Origin: JAODBQ01 sp047602055
Lineage (GTDB): Bacteria > Actinomycetota > Acidimicrobiia > Acidimicrobiales > Ilumatobacteraceae
Direction: 5' to 3'
Assembly (NCBI GenBank): GCA_047602055.1
Contig: JASGIG010000001.1
Location: forward strand, 1,488,001 to 1,552,000
DNA length: 64,000 bases
A program made the translations under genes and the position numbers. Below are positions 50,685 through 59,126 of this stretch, piece after piece (position 1 is the stretch's first letter; each line of letters opens with the position of its first letter). Below the pieces are notes generated by a model. The model had not been told where the DNA came from. It was given only the letters and a program-made list of their open reading frames with translations, and did no database searches.

Positions 50685-52067
50685 GTGAGCCAACCGGGAC
50701 CGCGAGCCGCCGGCGCCGCAGGGCAGCGCCGACCGCCGGCGCGGCGCGCCGCCGCCACCCGGCCGGCGCCGGTGTCGCCGTTCCGGCGGCTGGCCGTCAC
50801 CCACGCACTGCTCGCCGCCGGTGACTGCGCGATGGCCGCGGTGCTCGTCGGCTCGGTGTTCATCAGCAGCCCGGACGCGGCGCGCAGCAACGTGCTGCTG
50901 TTCCAGCTGATCTCCGTCGCCCCGTTCGCGATCGTCGCCCCGCTCATCGGGCCGTGGCTCGACCGGTTGCCGGGCGGGCGGCGCTTCGTCGTCCAGCTCA
51001 CCGCGCTGGCCCGCGCCGCCCTGCTGCTGCTGATGATCCCGAACGTCGACAACGTCCTGCTGTTCCCGCTGGTGTTCGGGATGATGGTCCTGCAGAAGAC
51101 GTATGCGGTGTCGAAGTCGGCGCTCGTGCCGCTCGTCGTGCGCACCGACGAGGAGCTGGTCGAGGCCAACTCCAAGCTCGGCGTCATCGCCGGCGTCGTC
51201 GCCGCGATCGCCATCGGGCCGCTGACCGGCCTCGGTCACCTCGCCAGCGGCCTGGCGCTGGTGCCGGGCGCGGCACTGTTCGTCGCCGCCGCGCTGAACG
51301 CCCGGCTGCTGCCACGCGACCCGGTGACCACCGGCCCGGTGCGCGCCGCGGAGAAGGAGGAGATGCGCTCGATCGGGATCCTCGTCGCCGCCGGCGGGAT
51401 GGCCCTGATCCGTGCCGCGGTCGGGTTCCTCACGTTCCACCTCCTGTTCTTCGTCCGCGGCGACTACGGGCTCGGCGCGCTCGGGCTGGCCGTCGGCGGC
51501 GGCGCCGTCGGCTCGGTGCTCGGCAACCTCGTCGCCCCGACCATCCGCCGACGGGTGCCCGAGGAGCTGATGCTCGTCGGCTCGTTGGCGATGATCGCGA
51601 TCACCGGCCTGTTCAGCGCGTTGATCGGTGGCCTCGGCTCGGCAGTCGTGCTGGCGTTCGTCGTCAACGCCGCCGCGTCGATCGGGCGGATGTCGTTCGA
51701 GTCGATCGTCCAGCGTGACGCCCCTGACGCCAACCAGGGCCGGGTGTTCGCCCAGTACGAGTCGCGGTTCCAGCTGTCGTGGGTGCTCGCCGGCGTCCTC
51801 CCGGTGCTGTTCACCCTGCCCGGCCAGATCGGCTACCTGATCGTCGGCCTGATGGGCGTGTTCGGCACGGTGTCGGCGGTCGTCAGCGCCCGGGCCCAGC
51901 AGGCCGGCCGCCCGCTACCGCCGACGCTGACCGCCCGGGCCCGGGCCACGCTGCGCAACGAGGTCAGCCGTCGTCGCCGGGCGCGCACCGCGGGCGACGA
52001 CGACTTCGAGCTCCTCGAACCTGGCTCGCCGTTGCCCCCGCCGAAGCCTGGCCAGAAGCGCCGCTGA
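50685..52067 (+). CDS. MFS transporter
   Basis: This 460-residue membrane protein has about 12 hydrophobic segments (for example ALLAAGDCAMAAVLVGSVFI, IVAPLIGPWLDRLPGGRRF, IAIGPLTGLGHL) and the DRLPGGRR loop that stands in for motif A of major facilitator carriers. The first 40 residues and the last 60 are basic and Pro/Ala-rich, and are cytoplasmic. The substrate is unknown. It starts 41 bases past regX3 (GTG 50685) but has no Pho-specific feature. Confidence 0.72.
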   Translation: MSQPGPRAAGAAGQRRPPARRAAATRPAPVSPFRRLAVTHALLAAGDCAMAAVLVGSVFISSPDAARSNVLLFQLISVAPFAIVAPLIGPWLDRLPGGRRFVVQLTALARAALLLLMIPNVDNVLLFPLVFGMMVLQKTYAVSKSALVPLVVRTDEELVEANSKLGVIAGVVAAIAIGPLTGLGHLASGLALVPGAALFVAAALNARLLPRDPVTTGPVRAAEKEEMRSIGILVAAGGMALIRAAVGFLTFHLLFFVRGDYGLGALGLAVGGGAVGSVLGNLVAPTIRRRVPEELMLVGSLAMIAITGLFSALIGGLGSAVVLAFVVNAAASIGRMSFESIVQRDAPDANQGRVFAQYESRFQLSWVLAGVLPVLFTLPGQIGYLIVGLMGVFGTVSAVVSARAQQAGRPLPPTLTARARATLRNEVSRRRRARTAGDDDFELLEPGSPLPPPKPGQKRR

Positions 52068-52119
52068 CCGGGGACGGGACCCGCCGGCGATGCCGTGCCG
52101 GCAGCTACGGTGCGGGGAC

Positions 52120-52719
52120 GTGATCATCGTGTCCGCGGCGCTCAAGGGTGGGGTCGGCAAGACGACCACGGCGGTCTACCTGGCGGCGGTCGCCGCCGCC
52201 TCGAACCGGCGGTCGGTGACCGTCGTCGACGCCGACCCGCAGGCCAGCTCGGCGGATTGGATCGAGGGCACCGCCGACGAGCGGCTGCGCAAGGTGACCG
52301 TCGTCGAGGCGCCGACCGAGCGGCTGCTGATGAAGGCGCTGGACCGGATCTCGGCCGACGACGTCGCCGTGGTCGACACGCCACCGGGGCAGGACCGTCT
52401 GCTGGCCAAGGCCATCGACCGGGCCTCCGCCGTGGTCGTGCCCACCCGGGTCGGCGGTGTCGAGACGTCGCGAGCGCTCGCCGTGCTCGACCTCGTCCCG
52501 CCACGCAAGCCGGCCGGGCTGGTGATCAGCTCGGCACGGACCTTCACCCGCGACTACCAGGACGCCGTCGCCGACTGGGCCGAGGCCGGCGTGGCCGTGT
52601 GGGGCACGGTGCCGGAACGCGTCGCGATTGCCGCCGGCCCGCACGACTGGCTGGCCGAGGACGGCCTGGACGCCTACCGCGAGGTGTGGCGCCGCGTCCA
52701 GCGGTCGGCGCGCTCCTGA
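52120..52719 (+). CDS. ParA-like P-loop ATPase
   Basis: This 199-residue small ParA/MinD-type protein has a deviant Walker A LKGGVGKTTTAVYLA near residue 9, VTVVDADPQASSADWI near 37 and VAVVDTPPGQD near 82. It resembles orphan ParA proteins that position cargo on the nucleoid; no parB partner or parS-like site is adjacent. The GTG at 52120 places the P-loop correctly. It converges with the metalloprotease gene. Confidence 0.8.
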   Translation: MIIVSAALKGGVGKTTTAVYLAAVAAASNRRSVTVVDADPQASSADWIEGTADERLRKVTVVEAPTERLLMKALDRISADDVAVVDTPPGQDRLLAKAIDRASAVVVPTRVGGVETSRALAVLDLVPPRKPAGLVISSARTFTRDYQDAVADWAEAGVAVWGTVPERVAIAAGPHDWLAEDGLDAYREVWRRVQRSARS

Positions 52720-52720
52720 A

Positions 52721-52750
52721 GCCGACGGCTGAGCCGCCGCCCGCGTCGGC
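52721..52750. terminator. Possible hairpin between parA-like gene and metalloprotease gene
   Basis: GCCGACG at 52721-52727 pairs with CGTCGGC at 52744-52750 across a loop that can itself pair. It lies between two convergent stops. Confidence 0.4.
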
Positions 52751-52751
52751 G

Positions 52752-53960
52752 CTACAGATCGAGGCGGGCCAGCCAGAGGCCGGGCGCATCGAGCTCGGCC
52801 GGGGTCGGCAGCGCGCTGGGGCGGGCGAACAGGCCGGCGAGCGCTGATTCGCCGACGCGGTCGACCACGCCACCGACGAACTGCTTGCCGCGCTGGACCT
52901 GCTCGTGGGTCAGCTTGAGGCCGAGCAGGCGCTCGACGTACAGGTCGTCGGGCGAGGACTCGACGCGCCGGCGGCGCACGGCCTCGGCGATGCGCAGTGC
53001 TTCGCCGCCGATCACCCGGGCAGCGACGGCGTCGACGAGGTAGTCGACGTAGCCGATGATCGCCGCGGTGGCCGCGTCAAGCTGCGGGGCGAGCTCGGCC
53101 TGCTCGCGCGACTGCACCGCCCCGAGCAGCAGCGCCGGGTCCGACAGCAGCCGTTGCATCGCCTGCATCGGGTCGCCGCCGTCGACGTCGAGGTCGCTCA
53201 GCCGCTCGGCGACCGCACTCGGGTCCGGGCGGAACGCACCGACGTGGCGGCGGACCAGCGCGGCGTAGTCGTCGCGCAGCGACGGGATCGAGAACAGGGT
53301 GTGGCCGATCATCTCGTGGGCCAGCACCCACAGGCGCATCTGGTCGAGCGGTACCGACCACTCCTCGGCGAAGCGGTCGAGGTTGGCCGGCACGATCAGC
53401 AGCGTGGCGTCGGCGCGGGGGATCGGCAGGTCGTACTGCCCGAATGCCCGGGCCGCCATCCGCCCGACCATCGAACCGACCGCCATGCCCATCATCGATG
53501 GCGCCATCAGCGCGCTGAGGTTGGCCATCATCGCCATCATCTGGTCGCCGCCGAGCGCGTCGTCGGTGTCCAACGCGGTGCCGGGCTCGCCGCTGCCGGG
53601 CAGTGTCGGGCGGGCGCCGAGCGACGTGGCCAGCTCGGTGAACAGCGGGCGGTAGGCCTCCAGCGTGCGCTGCGCCCACGTCCCCGGGGCGACCGGGGTG
53701 ATCTCCGGGAACACCGCGTCCATCCCGGTGACGTCGCGCACGTGCAGCTCGGCGATGCGGCCGAGGTCGGCGAGGGCGATCCGCACCGCGGGATCGACGT
53801 TGGATGAGCTGGCCCCGGCGCCCTCGGCGGCGAGCTGGGCGAACTGGCGGGCGGCGTCCCAGTTCAGCAGCCCCTGCCCGGCCAGCGCCTTGGCGAGGTC
53901 TCCGAAGAGTGGGATGTTGCCGAACGGGTTGGCCCCGAACGGATCGTCCTGGTCGGCCAT
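52752..53960 (-). CDS. Zinc-dependent metalloprotease, F420-biosynthesis-associated family
   Basis: This 402-residue protein matches the actinobacterial family annotated as zinc-dependent metalloprotease or F420 biosynthesis-associated protein. The zinc motif HEMIGH lies near residue 216 (WVLAHEMIGHTLFSIP), with MMANLSALMAPSMMGMAVGSMVGRMA near 145 and PIPRADATLLIVPANLDRFAEEW near 180. The function is not established. The ATG at 53960 gives MADQDDPFGANPFGNIP, a typical start. Confidence 0.8.
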   Translation of the reverse strand: MADQDDPFGANPFGNIPLFGDLAKALAGQGLLNWDAARQFAQLAAEGAGASSSNVDPAVRIALADLGRIAELHVRDVTGMDAVFPEITPVAPGTWAQRTLEAYRPLFTELATSLGARPTLPGSGEPGTALDTDDALGGDQMMAMMANLSALMAPSMMGMAVGSMVGRMAARAFGQYDLPIPRADATLLIVPANLDRFAEEWSVPLDQMRLWVLAHEMIGHTLFSIPSLRDDYAALVRRHVGAFRPDPSAVAERLSDLDVDGGDPMQAMQRLLSDPALLLGAVQSREQAELAPQLDAATAAIIGYVDYLVDAVAARVIGGEALRIAEAVRRRRVESSPDDLYVERLLGLKLTHEQVQRGKQFVGGVVDRVGESALAGLFARPSALPTPAELDAPGLWLARLDL

Positions 53961-54028
53961 ACGGAGAGGCTAGAGCGCGATCGCCGTGCCGCCGCAGACC
54001 CGTCGAGTTCCCGGGCGAGCTCCCGACG

Positions 54029-54118
54029 CTTGGGTCCGTGGGAGGCTCGTGCCGGGTCGCGCCCGGCGGCGCGACCGCGAGGGAGCCCGCCGGCCAGGTC
54101 GGCCGGACGGCCGACCAT
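54029..54118 (+). repeat. Dispersed about 90-base repeat, family G, copy 2
   Basis: This matches 49841-49930 with about a dozen differences. It lies in the 203-base divergent gap between the metalloprotease and epimerase genes, so this copy is 5' to both. Nothing else is seen in the gap. Confidence 0.75.
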
Positions 54119-54163
54119 CGGGAACGGAGCCCGGCGGACGGCCGGACGGTAACGTCCGGCCCA

Positions 54164-55210
54164 ATGTCAACGTCCATCTGGGTGAGCGACTCGTCGAGCG
54201 CACTGGGGTCGCGGGTCGTCGCCCGCATGAACGGCGACACCGTCCTCGCCGACCAGGACGACAGCGAGGTGCTCGTCTGGCTCACGGCGGCGAACGCCGA
54301 GGCCAGGGCTCGCCGGCACCAGAGTGCCACCGAGGGGATCACCGCCGCGCTCGCGTCGGCGACGTCGGCCCGTCACGTCGTGCTCGTCTCCTCGGCGATG
54401 GTCTACGGCGCCTACGCCAACAACCCGGTACCGCTCACCGAGGACGCCGCGCTGCGCCCGAACGTCCACTTCGCCTTCGCCCGCCAGCTCGGGGCGGTCG
54501 AGCAACTCGTCGACGAGTGGCGCCTGGCTTCACCCGGCCGGACCGTCACGGTGCTGCGCCCGGCGCTGGCGATGGCGGCCGACGGCACCGGGCCGGTCGC
54601 CCGGGCGCTGGCGGCCGGGATGGGCCAGCGCGCCGGCGAGGATGACCCGCCGGCGCAGTTCCTGCATCTCGACGACCTCACCAGCGCGGTGATGCTGGCG
54701 GTGGACCGCGAGCTCGACGGCGTCTACAACGTCGCCCCGGACGGCTGGGTGGCGGGCGAGCGGGTGCGGGCGCTGTCGGGCGAGGTGCCCCGGGTCAAGC
54801 TGCCGGACCGCCTCGCCGAGATCGTCACCCGGTTGCGCTGGCGCTTCCAGCGCGGCCCGATCCCGCCGGGCATGCGCAGCTACACCCGCTGGCCGTGGCT
54901 GGTGGCCAACGACCGCCTGAAGGCCGAGGGCTGGCAGGCGACGGTGACGAACGAGCAGGCCTATGTCGAGGGCACCGAGGGCAAGTGGTGGACGATGGTG
55001 ACGCCCAAGCGCCGCCAGGAGATCACCCTCGGCACCAGCGCCGTCCTCGTCGTGGGATCGCTCGGACTCGTCGTCCGGGCGATCCGTTCTGTTCGTGCTC
55101 CGGTCGCAGCCAAGCTGCTCCCTGCGCCTCCCGTGCTCGCCGCCTCCGCTGCGCTTCGGCGCTCGCCGCGTCTCGTGCGCCTGCCCAGGCTGCACAGGCG
55201 TCGCCGCTAA
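54164..55210 (+). CDS. Epimerase-like extended SDR with altered active site
   Basis: This 348-residue protein resembles NAD-dependent epimerase/dehydratases by VVLVSSAMVYGAYANNPVPLTEDA near residue 70, TVTVLRPALAMA near 120 and the FLHLDDLTSAVMLAVDRELDGVYNVAPDG stretch near 165. The N-terminal cofactor motif is degenerate (SDSSSALGSRV in place of GxxGxxG), and the YxxxK pair is replaced in the NVHFAFARQLGAVEQL region. It may therefore bind without catalysis. The last about 35 residues are basic and Pro/Ala/Leu-rich and come from a family A repeat. It overlaps the convergent PDZ gene by four bases. Confidence 0.65.
   Translation: MSTSIWVSDSSSALGSRVVARMNGDTVLADQDDSEVLVWLTAANAEARARRHQSATEGITAALASATSARHVVLVSSAMVYGAYANNPVPLTEDAALRPNVHFAFARQLGAVEQLVDEWRLASPGRTVTVLRPALAMAADGTGPVARALAAGMGQRAGEDDPPAQFLHLDDLTSAVMLAVDRELDGVYNVAPDGWVAGERVRALSGEVPRVKLPDRLAEIVTRLRWRFQRGPIPPGMRSYTRWPWLVANDRLKAEGWQATVTNEQAYVEGTEGKWWTMVTPKRRQEITLGTSAVLVVGSLGLVVRAIRSVRAPVAAKLLPAPPVLAASAALRRSPRLVRLPRLHRRRR
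55101..55170 (+). repeat. Dispersed 70-base 3'-end repeat, family A, copy 4 (in frame)
   Basis: The same element as after mdh is read here without a stop and encodes part of the epimerase-like protein's tail (about VAAKLLPAPPVLAASAALRR). It has the same orientation relative to the gene as the other three copies. Confidence 0.85.
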
Positions 55211-56529
55211 GCCCGCGTCGGCGTCACCCCGAGCACGACGTCGTACGTGGACTGCGTGCCGTCGGCGTGGCCGACCGTCACCGCCACCTCGTCGCCGGGA
55301 ACGTGATCGGCGAGGGCGTTGAAGAGGTCGTCGCTGGATGCCAGCGCTTCGCCGTCGACGGCGAGCACCGTGTCGCCGGCGACGATCCCGACCGCCGCGG
55401 CGGGGCCGTCGGGTTCGACAGCGAAGATGGTCAGCGAGCCCTTCGGGTCGAGGTTGAGGGTGACGCCGAGGTGGGAGCGCCCGGGGGTGGCGACCCCCGT
55501 CGAGCCCGTGGTGCTGGCCAGCGCGGTGCGCAGCGCCGACTGGTTGACCGTCACCAGCTTCGGGCCGTCGCTGCTCTTCGAGCACAGCGCGACGACCTTG
55601 CCCTGGGCGTTGACCACCGGCGTGCCCTCGGCGACGTCGGCGCCACCCCACGACGGCAGGGACAGGTTGCCGGCATCGTCGACGCGGACCGTCACCGTCG
55701 CCGGCGTCGAGCCGAGCAGGGTGACGTCGTCGCCGTCGTGCGGTGAGCTGGCGATCTTGAACGTGGCCGACGCGGTCGACGAGTCCGGCGTGGTCAGCAG
55801 GGCGATCCCGTTGACGGTCATCGCCACCGTGGCCTCCGCGGTGCGGCCGTCGTCGAAGCTGAGCGTCACGGTGTCGCTGGACTGGCGCACCGCCGACGCC
55901 GTCGTGAGGACCACCGGGACGCCGGCGACGGCGACGGCGATGGCCGTCGTCGGCTCGCTCGCGCCGGCGACGCTGATCGTCGCCTGCGTGGCGTTCGATG
56001 CCGTCGTGGCGGGACGGTCGGAGCGGGAGGTCGTCGCCAGCGAGCCGTCGCCGGGCGTCGAGGCCGTGGACGACCCGGTCGTGACGGTGGTCGTGCCATC
56101 GTCGTCCTGCTCCGAGCTCGACGTCGCCAGGCTCGACCGGGTGGTGCCGGCCTGCGTCGTGCTCGGCTGGGTGGCGCGCTTGATGGTGCTCGTCGGCGCG
56201 TGCGTCGTCGCCGCCAGCGTGGCCGAATCACTCGACGACGTGGCGTCGCTGACCGTGCTGATCGCCTGGCGGGTCGTGCGCACCGGCTCGGTGGAGATCG
56301 CCTGCGGTCCGCCGCCCGCCGCCGTCGGCAGCATCGCCCACAGCACGGCGAGGGCCAGCAGGCCACCGATCGCCCCGGTGGTCACGAGCAGGCCGCGGCC
56401 GATCGTCAACGGTGGTTCGGAGCGCTGCCACGTCGCCTCGCCGACCTCGGACGGGTGTCGCCACGCACGCTCGTGGGCCGGCAGGGGCGCGTCGGGGTAG
56501 CCCTCGTCGTCGGGCTCCACTCCGTCCAC
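55207..56529 (-). CDS. Membrane-anchored PDZ protein, degenerate HtrA-like
   Basis: This 440-residue protein has a cytoplasmic N terminus, one membrane helix (about residues 45-68), a Ser/Thr-rich linker (to about 180), a trypsin-like beta domain and a C-terminal PDZ domain (HLGVTLNLDPKGSLTIFAVEPDGPAAAVGIVAGDTVLAVDGE). In the protease part the usual GNSGGP is replaced by AEGTPVVNAQGKVV, and catalytic His and Asp are not evident. It is therefore likely a binding or chaperone form rather than a protease. It converges with the epimerase gene. Confidence 0.72.
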   Translation of the reverse strand: MDGVEPDDEGYPDAPLPAHERAWRHPSEVGEATWQRSEPPLTIGRGLLVTTGAIGGLLALAVLWAMLPTAAGGGPQAISTEPVRTTRQAISTVSDATSSSDSATLAATTHAPTSTIKRATQPSTTQAGTTRSSLATSSSEQDDDGTTTVTTGSSTASTPGDGSLATTSRSDRPATTASNATQATISVAGASEPTTAIAVAVAGVPVVLTTASAVRQSSDTVTLSFDDGRTAEATVAMTVNGIALLTTPDSSTASATFKIASSPHDGDDVTLLGSTPATVTVRVDDAGNLSLPSWGGADVAEGTPVVNAQGKVVALCSKSSDGPKLVTVNQSALRTALASTTGSTGVATPGRSHLGVTLNLDPKGSLTIFAVEPDGPAAAVGIVAGDTVLAVDGEALASSDDLFNALADHVPGDEVAVTVGHADGTQSTYDVVLGVTPTRA

Positions 56530-56651
56530 GAGCGGGACACGTTAGTGACGCGATCGGCTCCATGGCGGTCGCGCGACAGCCGTGTCACGGAGCGATGACG
56601 ATGGCGTGGGCCCGGTGCACCGCTTCGGGTGGACGGCTACCATCGTCGGTC

Positions 56652-57152
56652 GTGCGAGCACCCGACCACGTCGACGAGTGGCTGGCGCTGACCACCGATC
56701 CGCTGGCTGTCGGGGAGGCCTACGAGTGGTGTGTGCGGGGTGACTGCGGTGCCGTGGTGCTGTTCAGCGGCACCGTGCGCGACCATGCCGTCGACGACGA
56801 GGGCAACGTCCGCCGTGGCGTCGGGCACCTCACCTACGAGGCCTACGAGGAGCACGTCGTGCCCAAGCTGGCCGAGATCGTCACCGAGTTGCGGTTGCGC
56901 TGGCCGCACGCCGGGCGGGTGGTGCTGTGGCATCGCGTCGGGCGCATCGAGCTGGCCGAGTCGTCGGTGGTCGTGGCGGTCGCCGCCCCGCATCGTCCCG
57001 AGGCGTTCGCCGCGGCGCGCTATGCGATCGATGCGGTCAAGGCGTCGGCGCCGATCTGGAAGCACGAGGAGTGGGAGGACGGCGCCGACTGGGGGACCGG
57101 TGCTCACCGGCCCGTCGCGGCCTCCGAGGTCCCGACGAGCACGGGCCGCTGA
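56652..57152 (+). CDS. moaE: Molybdopterin synthase catalytic subunit
   Basis: This 166-residue MoaE protein has CGAVVLFSGTVRDHA near residue 33, LTYEAYEEHVVPKL near 58, VALWHR-type VVLWHRVGRIEL near 90 and the active-site KASAPIWKHEEW near 132 with both lysines. It makes molybdopterin with MoaD, which is not seen here. It could serve the molybdenum hydroxylase at 38.5-41.2 kb. GTG 56652 is chosen to begin just before the conserved part. Confidence 0.88.
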   Translation: MRAPDHVDEWLALTTDPLAVGEAYEWCVRGDCGAVVLFSGTVRDHAVDDEGNVRRGVGHLTYEAYEEHVVPKLAEIVTELRLRWPHAGRVVLWHRVGRIELAESSVVVAVAAPHRPEAFAAARYAIDAVKASAPIWKHEEWEDGADWGTGAHRPVAASEVPTSTGR

Positions 57153-57153
57153 G

Positions 57154-57360
57154 TTGATCGTCGCCGTCGTCATCGTCGTCGCGCTCGTCGTGGTCGGGTT
57201 CGTCGCGTGGTTCGTGCTGCGCCGTCCCCGGCAGGAGCCCGGCATCGTCGGCTTCCGCAGGCACATCGACGCGCTGTCGCCGGAGGCGCGGCGGGAGCTG
57301 CAGGACCGGATGCGCGAGCAGCAGGCCGAGCGCCCCGACCAGGCCGACGGCCGGGACTGA
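57154..57360 (+). CDS. Small single-pass membrane protein
   Basis: A 68-residue frame starts at TTG 57154, two bases beyond the moaE stop. It has one membrane helix (LIVAVVIVVALVVVGFVAWFVL) and a charged tail with FRRHIDALSPEARRELQDRM. It ends four bases before mreB. The position suggests cotranscription with mreB; the function is unknown. Confidence 0.6.
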   Translation: MIVAVVIVVALVVVGFVAWFVLRRPRQEPGIVGFRRHIDALSPEARRELQDRMREQQAERPDQADGRD

Positions 57361-57363
57361 GCG

Positions 57364-58368
57364 ATGGCCCGCGACCTGGCGATCGATCTCGGCACCGCCA
57401 ACACGCTCGTCTACATGAAGGGCCGCGGGATCGTGCTCAACGAGCCGTCGGTCATCGCCCTCAACCGCCAGACCGGTGAGGTGCTGGCCACCGGCCGTGA
57501 GGCGTGGCAGATGATCGGGCGTACGCCCGGTTACATCGTCGCCGTGCGGCCGTTGCGTGGCGGGGCGATCACGGACTTCGAGATCACCGAGCGGATGATC
57601 CGCCTGTTGCTGCAGCGCGTCGGCGTCAGCCGCTTCACGCGGCCGAAGGTCGTGATCTGCGTGCCGTCGGCGATCACCGAGGTCGAGCGCCGCGCCGTCA
57701 CGGACGCAGCCCGCCGCGCCGGCGCCGCCGACGCCCAGCTGATCGAGCAGCCGATGGCCGCGGCGATCGGCGCCGACCTGCCGATCGACGAGCCGGTCGG
57801 CAACATGGTCATCGACATCGGCGGCGGCACGAGCGAGACCGCGGTGATCAGCCTCGGCGGGATCGTCGCCCTGGAGGCGGTGCGCGTCGGGTCGTTCGAC
57901 ATCGACGCGGCGATCCAGGCGTACGTGCGCCGCGAGCACGGCATCGCCATCGGCGAGCGCACCGCCGAGGAGGTCAAGGTGGCGATCGGCTCGGCCGATC
58001 CCACCGAGGACGAGAGCCAGGCGGAGGTCCGAGGCCGCGACCTGATGACCGGTCTGCCGAAGACGGTGGTGCTGACGCCCGAGGAGATCCGCTTCGCGAT
58101 CGACGACGTGGTCAGCAGCATCACGTCGTCGGTGGTCCGCTGCCTGTCGAAGGCGCCGGCCGAGCTGGCCCAGGACTTCCTGGTGCGCGGCATGTTCCTC
58201 GTCGGCGGCGGCGGTCTGCTGCGCGGCCTGGCCCAGCGGATCCAGCGCGAGACGCAGGTGCCGGTGAAGATGTCGACCCAGCCGCTGGAAGCCGTCGTCA
58301 TGGGCGCCGGCCACTGCATCGAGCATTACGACGCCCTCAAGTACATGTTCATGGGCGCCCGCCGCTAG
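57364..58368 (+). CDS. mreB: Rod shape-determining actin homologue MreB
   Basis: This 334-residue actin-like ATPase has phosphate 1 IDLGTANTLVYMKGRGIVLNEPS near residue 7, connect 1, phosphate 2 MVIDIGGGTSETAVISLGG near 148, and adenosine motif FLVGGGGLLRGLA near 278. It guides wall synthesis under the membrane. No mreC, mreD, pbp2 or rodA is adjacent, unlike in many bacteria. A 79-base piece of its 3' part is repeated at about 60.9 kb. Confidence 0.92.
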   Translation: MARDLAIDLGTANTLVYMKGRGIVLNEPSVIALNRQTGEVLATGREAWQMIGRTPGYIVAVRPLRGGAITDFEITERMIRLLLQRVGVSRFTRPKVVICVPSAITEVERRAVTDAARRAGAADAQLIEQPMAAAIGADLPIDEPVGNMVIDIGGGTSETAVISLGGIVALEAVRVGSFDIDAAIQAYVRREHGIAIGERTAEEVKVAIGSADPTEDESQAEVRGRDLMTGLPKTVVLTPEEIRFAIDDVVSSITSSVVRCLSKAPAELAQDFLVRGMFLVGGGGLLRGLAQRIQRETQVPVKMSTQPLEAVVMGAGHCIEHYDALKYMFMGARR

Positions 58369-58430
58369 CGATCGGTACCGGCGCCAGCGCGCCGATGACC
58401 TGCTCACGGTTCGATGTTCGTCCTCCAGGT

Positions 58431-58443
58431 TATACTGACTGGT
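58431..58443 (+). promoter_or_regulatory. Promoter of vapBC, probably leaderless
   Basis: TATACT at 58431-58436 is a near-consensus -10 box whose expected start point falls at or one base before the vapB ATG at 58444. The partial direct repeat TATACTGACTGGTATGACT could be the antitoxin's operator. Confidence 0.55.
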
Positions 58444-58674
58444 ATGACTCACCGTGTGGGGCCGAAGGGGCAGGTCGTCATCCCCAAGGATCTCCGCGAT
58501 GCACTGGGCATCGAGCCCGGCGACGAGGTCAGCTTCTGGCGCGAAGGTGACCACGTCGCGGTTCGCCCGGCGCGTCACGCTCGACCGTTGCGAGGCCGAT
58601 TCGCCGGTGTCGCGCTGGTCGACAGGCTCAACGCCGAGCGCGCCGCAGATCGCCGACGCGAATCGCAACGATGA
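58444..58674 (+). CDS. vapB: AbrB/SpoVT-type antitoxin VapB
   Basis: This 76-residue protein has a swapped-hairpin DNA-binding domain (RVGPKGQVVIPKDLRDALGIEPGDEVSFWREGDHVAVRP) and a charged tail that would wrap the toxin. It overlaps vapC by ATGA, so antitoxin and toxin are coupled. It probably autoregulates at the TATACT site. Confidence 0.82.
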   Translation: MTHRVGPKGQVVIPKDLRDALGIEPGDEVSFWREGDHVAVRPARHARPLRGRFAGVALVDRLNAERAADRRRESQR

Positions 58675-59064
58675 CCGTCGTGCTCGACTCCTGGGCGGTG
58701 CTCAGGTATCTCGAGAACACCTCCCCGGCGTCCCAGGCTGTCGCCGACCTGCTCGCCGTCGAACGGCCCCTGATGTCCTGGATCAACCTCGGCGAGGTCT
58801 ACTACGTGTTGCGCCGCGCCGTCGGCGAGGCAGACGCCGCCGATGCCGTCCGTGACATCCGCACGGTCATCGACGTGCGACTGCCGGACGAGCAGATGGT
58901 CGTCGACGTGGCACGAATCAAGGCCGACCACCCAATGGCCTACGCCGACGCGTTCGGCGCCGCGCTTGCCGTCGCGACCGACTCGACGCTGTGGACCGGC
59001 GATCCCGAGCTTCCTCATCGCCGGCGCCGGTTGGGAATGGCGCGATCTCCGCCAGCCAACCTGA
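58671..59064 (+). CDS. vapC: PIN-domain toxin VapC, one frameshift
   Basis: Read across one break this is an about 130-residue PIN ribonuclease. Acidic site residues are Asp6 (VVLDSWAV), Glu42 (NLGEVYY), Asp near 94 (YADAFGAALA) and Asp near 112 (TGDPEL). The last part LIAGAGWEWRDLRQPT is in the frame ending at 59064; an extra base at about 59012 explains the shift. If the shift is real the toxin loses its last helix and may be weakened. Confidence 0.72.
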
Positions 59065-59090
59065 CCCGGACATCGAGATCCAAGGATCGG

Positions 59091-59117
59091 TTGACGAGCG
59101 AACATTTGTTCGATACC
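59091..59117 (+). promoter_or_regulatory. SOS (LexA) box and promoter
   Basis: CGAACATTTGTTCG at 59099-59112 is a perfect palindrome fitting the Gram-positive SOS box (CGAAC-N4-GTTCG). It sits between TTGACG (59091-59096) and GATACC (59112-59117), ahead of a DUF222 gene start at 59127. Confidence 0.7.
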
Positions 59118-59126
59118 TTGGGCGAG

